A stretch of 64,000 bases of DNA from Niveispirillum cyanobacteriorum (lineage in GTDB: Bacteria; Pseudomonadota; Alphaproteobacteria; Azospirillales; Azospirillaceae), in NCBI RefSeq assembly GCF_002868735.1, contig NZ_CP025611.1, positions 2,164,501 to 2,228,500 of the forward strand. The letters are read 5' to 3'. Below are positions 56,771 to 64,000 of the stretch, piece after piece; the stretch's first letter is position 1, and the number at the start of each line of letters is the position of its first letter. The notes beneath the pieces were generated by a model. The model saw nothing but the letters and a program-made list of their open reading frames with translations, had not been told where the DNA came from and ran no database searches. The position numbers were made by a program, and so were the translations under genes.

Positions 56771-57991
56771 ATGCGGGTAGGGAGCAAGGTGGATTGGCGG
56801 CTATGGGCCTTCGCCCTATCCATCCTGGCCTATGGTGCTGCCTCCGCCCCGGCCCCACCGGGCATCCGTCCGCAGGAATTGGTGGTCTTTGCGGGGATCG
56901 CCTGCATGGCGGGGATTGATACCCCTTGGCGGTTCTTCTCAGGACAGATGCTGGCACGCGGACCGGCGGTGATGGCGGCAGGATCGGCCATCCTGGTCTG
57001 GCTATTATGGCAGGGACTGGTCCGTGGCCTGTGGAACGGCTGGGGCCTGACGGACATGATGCGCGACATCGTGCCCACGCTGTTCCTCGCCCTGCCGCTG
57101 CTGCTGGCCCCACGCCTGGGACGACTTCCGGCGGATCGGGCCGACAGGCTGGCCGATATCGTCGCCCTGGCCGGGGTGATCTTCACCCTACGCTGGTGGT
57201 GGGATGCCGGCATGGCCCTGTCCTCCCTGGGCACCTCTCCACTAGGGGAGGGGCGCTATTACCTGCTGAACAGCGCACTGGTGCCGTTCGCCGCCGTCTG
57301 GTTGGGCCTGCGCGCCACGGGCTGGTTCCTGGCCCGGCCCCGGCGGTGGGTGGAACAGGTGCAGGCAGCACTCGCCGCATTGGGCAGCCTGTGCTGCCTG
57401 CTGGCCCTGGCGGCAACCCTGCACCGGGCGGGGCTTGGCCTGTCCTTGCTGGCGCTGGGAACCGGGATGGGCATTCGCCTATGGCGGCGTCCGTTCTGGT
57501 TCGTTGCTACCTCCCTGCTGGCCTTGCTGCTGCTGGCGTTTGTCGGCCCGCGGGTGGCCGGCGTGGCGGAACTTCTGGCCGACAAGACGGAAAGTGTGGG
57601 TCTGAACAACCGCGTCGATGAATTCGTGGCCGTCCTGGATCAGGTTGGGCGCGACCCGCTGGCCTTCCTGATCGGGGATGGCTGGGGTGCCCTGGTCGCC
57701 AACCCGGCAGTGGGCTGGTGGCGTGTGTCCTACACCCACAGCGCCGCCAGCTACTTCCTTTTGAAGCTGGGGGCGACGGGGCTGGCGCTGGTGGTGGTTC
57801 TGGCGGGACTGTTGGCGGGGATGGCCGCGCGCGCGGCGCGCGATATGCCCATGCTGCTTCTGGCTGTAGCACCATCGCTGCTACTGGGCGCTTTCCTGCA
57901 CACTAGTTTCAAGTATCTCTGCTTCTCCATTCTCCTCTCTCTGGTTGCCGGTCGATCCAACGCCAGCCTTTACGGGAGAAGCGATATCTGA
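56771..57991 (+). CDS. O-antigen ligase/polymerase-like membrane protein
   Basis: 406 residues with about 10-12 hydrophobic helices and a periplasmic loop with DKTESVGLNNRVDEFVAVLDQV and later WWRVSYTHSAASYFLLKLGATGLALV. That loop pattern is typical of Wzy/WaaL-type (O-antigen ligase) proteins. It probably polymerises or ligates polysaccharide. AGGA lies 7 bases before the ATG at 56771; other in-frame starts lie within 40 bases upstream. First gene of the exopolysaccharide locus. Confidence 0.75.
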   Translation: MRVGSKVDWRLWAFALSILAYGAASAPAPPGIRPQELVVFAGIACMAGIDTPWRFFSGQMLARGPAVMAAGSAILVWLLWQGLVRGLWNGWGLTDMMRDIVPTLFLALPLLLAPRLGRLPADRADRLADIVALAGVIFTLRWWWDAGMALSSLGTSPLGEGRYYLLNSALVPFAAVWLGLRATGWFLARPRRWVEQVQAALAALGSLCCLLALAATLHRAGLGLSLLALGTGMGIRLWRRPFWFVATSLLALLLLAFVGPRVAGVAELLADKTESVGLNNRVDEFVAVLDQVGRDPLAFLIGDGWGALVANPAVGWWRVSYTHSAASYFLLKLGATGLALVVVLAGLLAGMAARAARDMPMLLLAVAPSLLLGAFLHTSFKYLCFSILLSLVAGRSNASLYGRSDI

Positions 57992-58031
57992 CATTCTCGC
58001 GATAGATGAACACAAGTGCAGGCATTGACCG

Positions 58032-58967
58032 ATGCCCGACAGCGTCGCCAGCCGGCTGAACATGCCATCCTCCGCCATGGGGGACATGCTGCACGCGCTG
58101 GCGGCACAGTGGCGGCACCTGCTTCTGTGCACCTGTGCGGGGCTGACGCTCACCGTCATGGCCCTGCATCTGGTTACCCCCCGCTATACGGCCAGCCTGA
58201 TCGTGGGACCAACGGGGCGCAGCGGTCCGGCCGCCATGGGGCCCCGCGCGCCCGCCCTGTCGCCCGCCGCCGGGCGCGGTATCGCCGAACAGGGATCGGC
58301 TGAGGAACTGGTCGGTGACTTCTCCCGCTATCTGGCGCTACTGACCTCCGTGCCTGTCGCCGAACGTCTGGTCCGGGATCAGGAACTGATGCACCGCCTG
58401 TTCGAGGATGCCTGGGACGCGGAAGCAGGCCGCTGGCGTCCAGCCACGGGGCCGGGTTCCATGTTGGTGCGGGGCCTGCGCTGGCTGGCCGGGCATGCGG
58501 TCTGGTCCCCGCCCGATGCGGTGGACCTCTCGCGCCATCTCAAGAAATACCTCGCCATCGAATCCGTCAGCGGTGGTCCGTTACGGCGGCTGGTCTATCG
58601 GCATGAGGAGCGGGACTTTGCCTTGCTGTTGCTGACCCGCCTGCACGCCGCCACGGAGGCGCATCTGCGGGCGGAGGCGGAACGACGGCTGCGGGCCGAG
58701 ATGACGCATGTGAACGGACGCCTGTCCGGGATCGCCAATCTGGACCGCTCCCGTCTTCTGTCGGGCATGGTAACGGAACAGGAAGAGATGCTGATGATGC
58801 TGGAAGTCGGCCTACCTTATGCCGCCGACCTTCTGGAGCCGCCCGCCGCTGCCGCCCTGGCCGACTGGCCCAACCCGGTGCCGTTGATCCCGGCAGGTGC
58901 GCTGGCCGGGCTGGGGCTGGGCCTGTTCGTGGTGGCAGCACGACATGGTTACCGGCGGGGGCTTTGA
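58032..58967 (+). CDS. Wzz-like polysaccharide chain-length protein
   Basis: 311 residues. A helix at about 30-48 (LLLCTCAGLTLTVMALHLV) with TPRYTASLIVGPTG just after it, and a second near the C-terminus (PAGALAGLGLGLFVVAA), frame a helical periplasmic domain. This is the architecture of Wzz chain-length determinants, though the sequence is divergent and lacks a kinase domain. It probably sets polymer length. Its stop overlaps the next start (TGATG). Confidence 0.7.
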   Translation: MPDSVASRLNMPSSAMGDMLHALAAQWRHLLLCTCAGLTLTVMALHLVTPRYTASLIVGPTGRSGPAAMGPRAPALSPAAGRGIAEQGSAEELVGDFSRYLALLTSVPVAERLVRDQELMHRLFEDAWDAEAGRWRPATGPGSMLVRGLRWLAGHAVWSPPDAVDLSRHLKKYLAIESVSGGPLRRLVYRHEERDFALLLLTRLHAATEAHLRAEAERRLRAEMTHVNGRLSGIANLDRSRLLSGMVTEQEEMLMMLEVGLPYAADLLEPPAAAALADWPNPVPLIPAGALAGLGLGLFVVAARHGYRRGL

Positions 58968-59959
58968 TGGAAACAATGGATATGCCCGCCATCCCCGTGA
59001 CCGTCATCATCATGACCCGAAACGAGGCGGCCAATATCGGCTTGTGCCTCTCGCTCCTGTCCCGATTCGCGCAGGTACTTGTTGTGGATAGCCACAGCAC
59101 CGACTCGACCGCCGTAATCGCCGCCGCCAACGGGGCGGATCTGGTGCAGTTTCGCTGGAACGGCGTGTATCCGAAAAAGAAACAATGGTCACTGAGCCAT
59201 GCCAGCACACGCCATGACTGGGTGCTATTCATTGACGCGGATGAACGGGTTACTCCCCAACTGGTTGCGGAGATCGGGGATCTGATGCGGCGGGGACCAG
59301 AGGCGGCGGCCTATTTCATCGACAGCCGGCCCCTATGGCTGGGTCGGGTTCTGCGACATGGGACACCCTATCGCAAAATCGCCTTGATGGACCGGCGGCG
59401 TACGCGCTTTCCGGTCTGTCCCGACCTGCATGTAACCCGCATGTGGGAGGTGGAGGGACATTACCAGCCGATGGTGGATGGACCGGTCGGTCGCCTGCAT
59501 AACTTCATGATCCACGCCGATCAGAAGCCGCCCGCAGACTGGTTCGATCGGCATAACCGCTATTCGGACTGGGAGGCGGAACTGGGGCATGGTGGCGGAG
59601 CGGTGTCTGCCCTTCTGGCTGGCGAACGGGGATGGCGGCGTCTGGCCAAACGACTGCTGGCGCGGGTGCCGGGGCGGCCCTGGCTGGCCTTCCTGCACGC
59701 CTATGTCTGGCATCTGGGGTTTCTGGACGGCAAGCCCGGTCTGCACCATGCCCTGTCGCGCCTGTTCTATTACTGGTCCATTGACCTGAAACGCGACTGG
59801 CTGGCCGCGCGGGACGCGGCCAGCCAGCCTGATCTATCCGGGGCGTTGGGAGCGGACCCGGCTGATCAGCCGGCCTTGGCGCTGTCGTCGCCGTCACCGG
59901 CCAGCGTCTTCACCAGTTCGAACGTGCGGCGGCGTACGGCATCTTCCGGGATACGGTAA
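58967..59959 (+). CDS. Family 2 glycosyltransferase (WaaE/KdtX-like)
   Basis: 330 residues. GT-A start VTVIIMTRNEAANIGLCLSLL, the VDSHSTDST motif and the metal-binding DAD in LFIDADERVTP. The middle segment YFIDSRPLWLGRVLRHGTPYRKI is like the lipopolysaccharide WaaE group. Probably adds a sugar to the lipid carrier. The last about 30 residues (ALSSPSPASVFTSSNVRRRTASS) lie on the opposite strand of the regulator gene and look unlike the family, so the reading may run past an ancestral stop. Confidence 0.85.
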   Translation: METMDMPAIPVTVIIMTRNEAANIGLCLSLLSRFAQVLVVDSHSTDSTAVIAAANGADLVQFRWNGVYPKKKQWSLSHASTRHDWVLFIDADERVTPQLVAEIGDLMRRGPEAAAYFIDSRPLWLGRVLRHGTPYRKIALMDRRRTRFPVCPDLHVTRMWEVEGHYQPMVDGPVGRLHNFMIHADQKPPADWFDRHNRYSDWEAELGHGGGAVSALLAGERGWRRLAKRLLARVPGRPWLAFLHAYVWHLGFLDGKPGLHHALSRLFYYWSIDLKRDWLAARDAASQPDLSGALGADPADQPALALSSPSPASVFTSSNVRRRTASSGIR

Positions 59960-60339
59960 TAGGCACGGACCAGTTCCAGCGTCTCACGCCGGGCCATGCT
60001 CTCGAACTCCTGCGTCTCGCTGGGCTCATCAGGAACCAGGGTGGATTCCGAGGCCGGCAGATCGTCGAAGAAGAAGGTCACGGGCACACCCAGAACCTGC
60101 GACAGGTTGAACAGTCGGCTGGCGCTGATGCGGTTGGCCCCGCGCTCATACTTTTGCAACTGCTGGAAAGTGATGCCCACCGCCTCACCCAGGGTTTCCT
60201 GGCTGAGACCCAGCAAGGTGCGGCGCAGTCGCAGCCGCTGACCGACATGGATATCGATGGGATTGGGGCCTTCGCCGCGCTTGGACAGGGAATAGGCCTG
60301 TGCCAGGCCCGACTTTGACGGGTTTCTCTTTTCAAGCAT
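59866..60339 (-). CDS. XRE-type repressor of the PraR/PhrR family
   Basis: 157 residues. The DNA-binding domain NPIDIHVGQRLRLRRTLLGLSQETLGEAVGITFQQLQKYERGANRISASRL is close to rhizobial PraR (PhrR), which represses biofilm, attachment and quorum-sensing genes. The following VPVTFFFDDLP is typical. AGGAG lies 8 bases before the ATG. Its 3' end overlaps the glycosyltransferase by 94 bases. An inverted repeat upstream is a candidate autoregulatory operator. Confidence 0.88.
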   Translation of the reverse strand: MLEKRNPSKSGLAQAYSLSKRGEGPNPIDIHVGQRLRLRRTLLGLSQETLGEAVGITFQQLQKYERGANRISASRLFNLSQVLGVPVTFFFDDLPASESTLVPDEPSETQEFESMARRETLELVRAYYRIPEDAVRRRTFELVKTLAGDGDDSAKAG

Positions 60340-60430
60340 TTCGGGACTCCTTCGCACCGGATAGCGGTCTTTCGCTACATATAGAGGTCTAGAGCCCCCG
60401 CTCCAATACGGACGGTTGTAGTGGGCTGTG

Positions 60431-60451
60431 ACCATTGAGAGACTCAATGGT
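60431..60451. promoter_or_regulatory. Candidate operator palindrome upstream of the PraR-like gene
   Basis: Perfect 9-bp inverted repeat ACCATTGAG (60431-60439) and CTCAATGGT (60443-60451) with a three-base centre, 92 bases before the start, in an A+T-rich leader. Confidence 0.5.
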
Positions 60452-60535
60452 TAATGGTGGTATTCAATAAGGAAACGCTTAACTATTGATTTTGCTATGT
60501 AAATGCGACGTTAACAAGTTCAATCTCATTAACTC

Positions 60536-61309
60536 TCAGCCGGCAGGCCCCCGAAATCGCCAGAAGGCATACCCACTTGGGGATATACCACGGATGACGG
60601 ATGCGACAATTTGTAGCAGCCATATGGTGCAGGCAACGGTAGCGCAAACACCAAGAACGGTGCGGCGAATGCGGAACTGCTCGGCTCGGCCCAGCGCCGC
60701 ATAGCGGCGCGAGAGACCACCGGGGGCGAAGCGGGCGATGACACGGGGCAAGCGGATGACGGAAGCCGCGCGGCGCAGGGCGGCCAGGGTAAAAGCATAG
60801 TCGCCCGCAATGCGGTAGCCCTGGTCCATCAGGAGGTCTGCCACCAGGATCCGGTGGTAAAGAATGGCGCAATGGTGGGCAGGCATGCCGTAGAAGGCCC
60901 AGCGCCAGTGCCGCGACGGCTTCACACGCACCACCCCATCGCCCGGGTCCTCCAGACTGTCGCCGTACAGCATGTCGGGACAGGCGGTCAGGTGGGAACG
61001 AAGATCGGCAAGGACATGGTCGTCCGCCAAACTGTCACCGGCGTTCAAGAACAGCAGGTAATCCCCCCGCGCCACCGCCATGGCCCGGTCCATGCCGGCA
61101 AACGGCCCGCCATCGGGCCGACTATCCAACCAGTGCGGTATGGGGCCGGGCGTGTTCAGCACCGCCAGCGTGGCGGGGCAGGAGCCGCCATCGGCGACCA
61201 GCCATTCAAACCCCTGCCAGACCTGGGCGGCCAGACTGTCACGGGTAGCTGCAAGGCCCGCCGGATCGTCGCGGACCACCGTGATGATGGACAGCAGCGG
61301 GACGCCCAT
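60536..61309 (-). CDS. Family 2 glycosyltransferase (WcaE-like)
   Basis: 257 residues. LLSIITVVRDDPAGLAATRDSL and SRPDGGPFAGMDRAMAVARGDYLLFLNAGDSL match WcaE-type colanic acid glycosyltransferases with the GDSL metal region. The C-terminus has a hydrophobic helix (GVCATVACTIWLLQIVASVI), suggesting membrane attachment. The ATG overlaps the export gene stop (TGATG), so the pair is coupled. Confidence 0.83.
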   Translation of the reverse strand: MGVPLLSIITVVRDDPAGLAATRDSLAAQVWQGFEWLVADGGSCPATLAVLNTPGPIPHWLDSRPDGGPFAGMDRAMAVARGDYLLFLNAGDSLADDHVLADLRSHLTACPDMLYGDSLEDPGDGVVRVKPSRHWRWAFYGMPAHHCAILYHRILVADLLMDQGYRIAGDYAFTLAALRRAASVIRLPRVIARFAPGGLSRRYAALGRAEQFRIRRTVLGVCATVACTIWLLQIVASVIRGISPSGYAFWRFRGPAG

Positions 61310-64000
61310 CAGTTGCTGATGGCCGCGATGGCGGCGGCGCTGAAAGCGATCTGGCTCAGGATCGTCGTGATGCTCTGGGTCAGCGGCAGCCATTCAAACG
61401 GCTCAGCATCGCGTGGAACCACGATCATGGAACCGGGTGTCAATGTCGGCACCTGATGGGTCAGCCAGCCGCTTTCCAGCGGTTCCGCAGCCCCGTTGGG
61501 ATGGATGATGAAGATGCGACCATCATCGGCGAACCGGGTCAGTCCACCGGCTTCGCGCAGATAATCTTCTGGCTTCTTGTCCGGATCAAACAGCAGGGAG
61601 GCGGGGGCCAGCACCTCTCCCGACACCGTCACCGTCAGGGGGCGGCGGGGGATATGGATACGGTCGCCCGGCTGCAGCGGCATGTCCAGTTCGGGACGGT
61701 CGCCCAGCACGGCGGGATTGGCCTCCACCGTGATGCGGCCAAGTGCATTGGTGTTGCGCAGGTCAGCGGCCAGTTGGCGGGCCAGTTCGACACGGGCCGG
61801 GTCGGGCGGGTTCTTGCCGCCCAGCATCTGGCCCAACTGCCGGTCCAGTTCCCGAGCGGTGCGGCGCAACCCCTCCTCTTCGGCCAACCGCGCGCTTTCA
61901 CGGGTGAAGATGATACCGGCGGGATACGCGTCCTCTGTCAGGCCACCGGCCCGGTCCAGCAGCATGGACAGCGTCTCTCCCGGTGCCAGATCATAGGTGC
62001 CGGGTTCTGCCACCTCACCCGCCAGCAGGATGCCGCGCCGTTCCTGCGGTCGCTGTTTAAGGCCGACACGGATGGCGGCCCCCGGGGGGATCAGGGTGCT
62101 GGCCGTGGCCCCACCGGTCAGGGTGCGGGGCATGGCGCCCAACGTGTCCCCATCATCGCGCCCGCGCGGCGGGACAGGTGGCGGCAGCAGTTCCAGCCGC
62201 TCCGCATCGCCTTCCGGTTTCAGACCGCCGCCAGTGCGCAGCAGCAGCGACAGGGGCACCGGTCCCGCCACGGGATATTCCCCGGGCATCATCACCCCGC
62301 CGCGCAGAGCCACGGCCCGCTCCGACAACAGGGTCCGAATGTCGGGGGACAACGGGTCGGGCACATCCGGTTCGGTGGGTGCCGATGCCGGACGCATCAC
62401 CTCGTCCCGCAGGAACAGGGTGACGCGGTCGCCATCGCGCAGACGCAGGTCAAACCGTCCCTCCACCACATCCGCCGGGGCGAAAAGGCTGGGACGACGC
62501 CCGGCACCGACGGGGTCGGTACGCTCAAGCAGCGCGACCAAGGCATAGGCATCGGGTAGCGGCGCACCGGGGCCGGACAGCAGAGTGCGCAGGCTCAACC
62601 CCTCCTCCCCACCGACGGAGCGCAAGCCGGGCTGGCGCACCGGACCGGACAGCAGCACGCCATCGCCATCGGGATCGGCCACCTGTCCCGGACTGGCCTT
62701 GGCCTTGCCGTCATGATTACCGCCTGACAATGGGGCAAGGCTGGCCAGCGACGTGGGGCCGGCAACCGGGTACGGGCCGGGGCGCAGGCTGCCGCGCCGC
62801 ATGAAGACCGATTGGCGCAGAAGGAAGGGCACAAGGTCGCCATCGGCCTGAAACAAACGCGGGCATGGCAGCGGCGGCCCGTCCACCCCTCTGGCAGCCT
62901 GGGCCAGGGGGCCTGCGGCCAACACCCCCTCGGGATCAGCCGACAGGGCGGCGGCAAGGGCGGCCAGACCGGCACAGACCGACAGATCGGCCGGGTCCGG
63001 CGCCTGCCCCGACAGCAGCGATAGGACGGATCGCCCCCGCAGGAAGGCGACATCCGCAGCTGACAGCACCACCAACCGGTCACCGTCACGCGCCATTTCC
63101 CCCTCCCGCCCCGACAGCAGGGCGGACAAATCCAGCGCCTGCATATGCGGGGGACCGCCGGCGCCCGTCCGGCGCAGCAGAACCGTCAGCGGCAGATAGG
63201 CGTCGGGTGGCAGCATGGCGCGGTCCACCAGATCGGCCAGACGCATGCCATCGGTCAGCGTCCGTTCCCCCGGTTCCGCCACGGCCCCCGACAGGGTGAC
63301 GCTGCCGGCCCGTGCCCCACCGTCGGGCATATGCAGCAACAGGTCGCCATCACGCAGGCGCAGCGGGTCGGTACTGCTGACCGGTTGCGGGCGTTCCGTC
63401 CCTTCCGGCCCCTGACGCAACAGGGTGGAACGGTCACGGCCCGGACGGAGCGCACCGCCGGCCAGCATCAGAAGGTCGGATGTGTCGTCCGGTCCTGTGA
63501 CAGCACTGCGACCGGGCGGCAGTTCATAGATGCCAGGGCGTTTCACCGATCCGGCAATGGCCACCGTCGGCCCCAGGGGCGGCACCACCAGCCGAGCCCC
63601 ATCGACCAGCAGGTCCGCCGCCGCCCCCTCCCCGCTGACCAGCAGGTCATAAAGATCGACGGTCACGGCCTCAGCCCCTGGCCGCAGCAGGCGGATGGCA
63701 CGCAGCGACCCATCAGGCAGCACCCCGCCCGCCGCCATCAGCGCATCAAGCGCCGTGGCATAGGCGGACAATGACTGCCGCCCCGGTCGCGCCACCTGTC
63801 CCAGGACCAGCACGCCGACACGGCGCAGGGACAGGACCGACAGGAAGGCCTGGGTCTGCACATGGGTGGCCGCCACCGCAGCGTCCAGTTCCGCCTTCAC
63901 GGCCCCCAGCGTCTGCCCCGCCGCCGCGATGGGGCGCAAATCCTGGATCAGCAGCATTCCATCGGCGCCGATGCGATGACGGCTGCTGCGTGACACCTGC
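61309..64000 (-). CDS. Multi-SLBB polysaccharide export protein (5' truncated by window end)
   Basis: At least 895 residues; the frame stays open to the window edge, so the N-terminus (export signal, Poly_export domain) lies beyond. The visible part has about eight SLBB-type repeats with the form V-x-x-x-G-x-V-x-x-P-G, near residues 61, 144, 232, 396, 446, 561, 655 and 788 of the visible protein, and a hydrophobic end (TTILSQIAFSAAAIAAIS). Wza-like proteins have two to three, so this is unusually long. It should form or gate an outer-membrane export channel for the polymer made here. Confidence 0.85.
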   Translation of the reverse strand, partial: QVSRSSRHRIGADGMLLIQDLRPIAAAGQTLGAVKAELDAAVAATHVQTQAFLSVLSLRRVGVLVLGQVARPGRQSLSAYATALDALMAAGGVLPDGSLRAIRLLRPGAEAVTVDLYDLLVSGEGAAADLLVDGARLVVPPLGPTVAIAGSVKRPGIYELPPGRSAVTGPDDTSDLLMLAGGALRPGRDRSTLLRQGPEGTERPQPVSSTDPLRLRDGDLLLHMPDGGARAGSVTLSGAVAEPGERTLTDGMRLADLVDRAMLPPDAYLPLTVLLRRTGAGGPPHMQALDLSALLSGREGEMARDGDRLVVLSAADVAFLRGRSVLSLLSGQAPDPADLSVCAGLAALAAALSADPEGVLAAGPLAQAARGVDGPPLPCPRLFQADGDLVPFLLRQSVFMRRGSLRPGPYPVAGPTSLASLAPLSGGNHDGKAKASPGQVADPDGDGVLLSGPVRQPGLRSVGGEEGLSLRTLLSGPGAPLPDAYALVALLERTDPVGAGRRPSLFAPADVVEGRFDLRLRDGDRVTLFLRDEVMRPASAPTEPDVPDPLSPDIRTLLSERAVALRGGVMMPGEYPVAGPVPLSLLLRTGGGLKPEGDAERLELLPPPVPPRGRDDGDTLGAMPRTLTGGATASTLIPPGAAIRVGLKQRPQERRGILLAGEVAEPGTYDLAPGETLSMLLDRAGGLTEDAYPAGIIFTRESARLAEEEGLRRTARELDRQLGQMLGGKNPPDPARVELARQLAADLRNTNALGRITVEANPAVLGDRPELDMPLQPGDRIHIPRRPLTVTVSGEVLAPASLLFDPDKKPEDYLREAGGLTRFADDGRIFIIHPNGAAEPLESGWLTHQVPTLTPGSMIVVPRDAEPFEWLPLTQSITTILSQIAFSAAAIAAISN

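Overview
The window comes from a G+C-rich alphaproteobacterium, most likely of the Rhodospirillales and perhaps an Azospirillaceae-type organism such as Azospirillum or Niveispirillum (inference, no search run). Supporting signs are the rimP-nusA-ylxR-infB translation/transcription operon, a tsaE-amgK-murU-addB operon, a PraR/PhrR-type regulator, gluQRS beside an alphaproteobacterial HNH gene, and three chemoreceptors. Most of the window is ordinary chromosome, densely packed with short gaps and many 4-base start/stop overlaps.

Layout. 0-8.8 kb: a truncated serine hydrolase, small membrane proteins, a group III truncated globin, proline iminopeptidase, and a minus-strand operon tsaE-amgK-murU-addB-DUF1003 (tRNA modification, peptidoglycan recycling, recombination). 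9-22.4 kb: ferredoxin-NADP reductase, a DinG-type helicase, an SGNH lipoprotein, two chemoreceptors, HNH nuclease, gluQRS, a small protein ending in a FliM/CheZ-like peptide, a MerR-TipAS regulator and a divergent MtnA-like protein. 22.4-31 kb: cstA with its small DUF466 partner, then infB-ylxR-nusA-rimP. 31-41.3 kb: outer-membrane barrel, plsC-DUF218-ftsX (no ftsE beside ftsX), a zinc-ribbon membrane protein, infC (apparent AUA start) and thrS, a porin-like protein, yggS, a nucleotidyltransferase and tRNA-Ser(GGA).

41.39-44.97 kb is a low-G+C insert between the 3' end of tRNA-Ser and a 13-bp copy of that end. It carries a FolM-like reductase, a SAM methyltransferase, a FolB/FolX-like aldolase with intact catalytic residues and an unknown two-helix membrane protein. 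This looks like an integrated pterin-related cassette and is the least explained part of the window.

45-56.7 kb: a chemoreceptor fused to a C-terminal PilZ domain, a katG/oxyR peroxide pair, an OhrR-like MarR regulator divergent from a secreted esterase with two matching operator candidates, rmuC, an isolated trpB and an aspartoacylase-family hydrolase. 56.7-64 kb: an exopolysaccharide locus (O-antigen-ligase-like membrane protein, Wzz-like protein, two family 2 glycosyltransferases, a long SLBB export protein running off the window) with a PraR-like repressor gene inside it.
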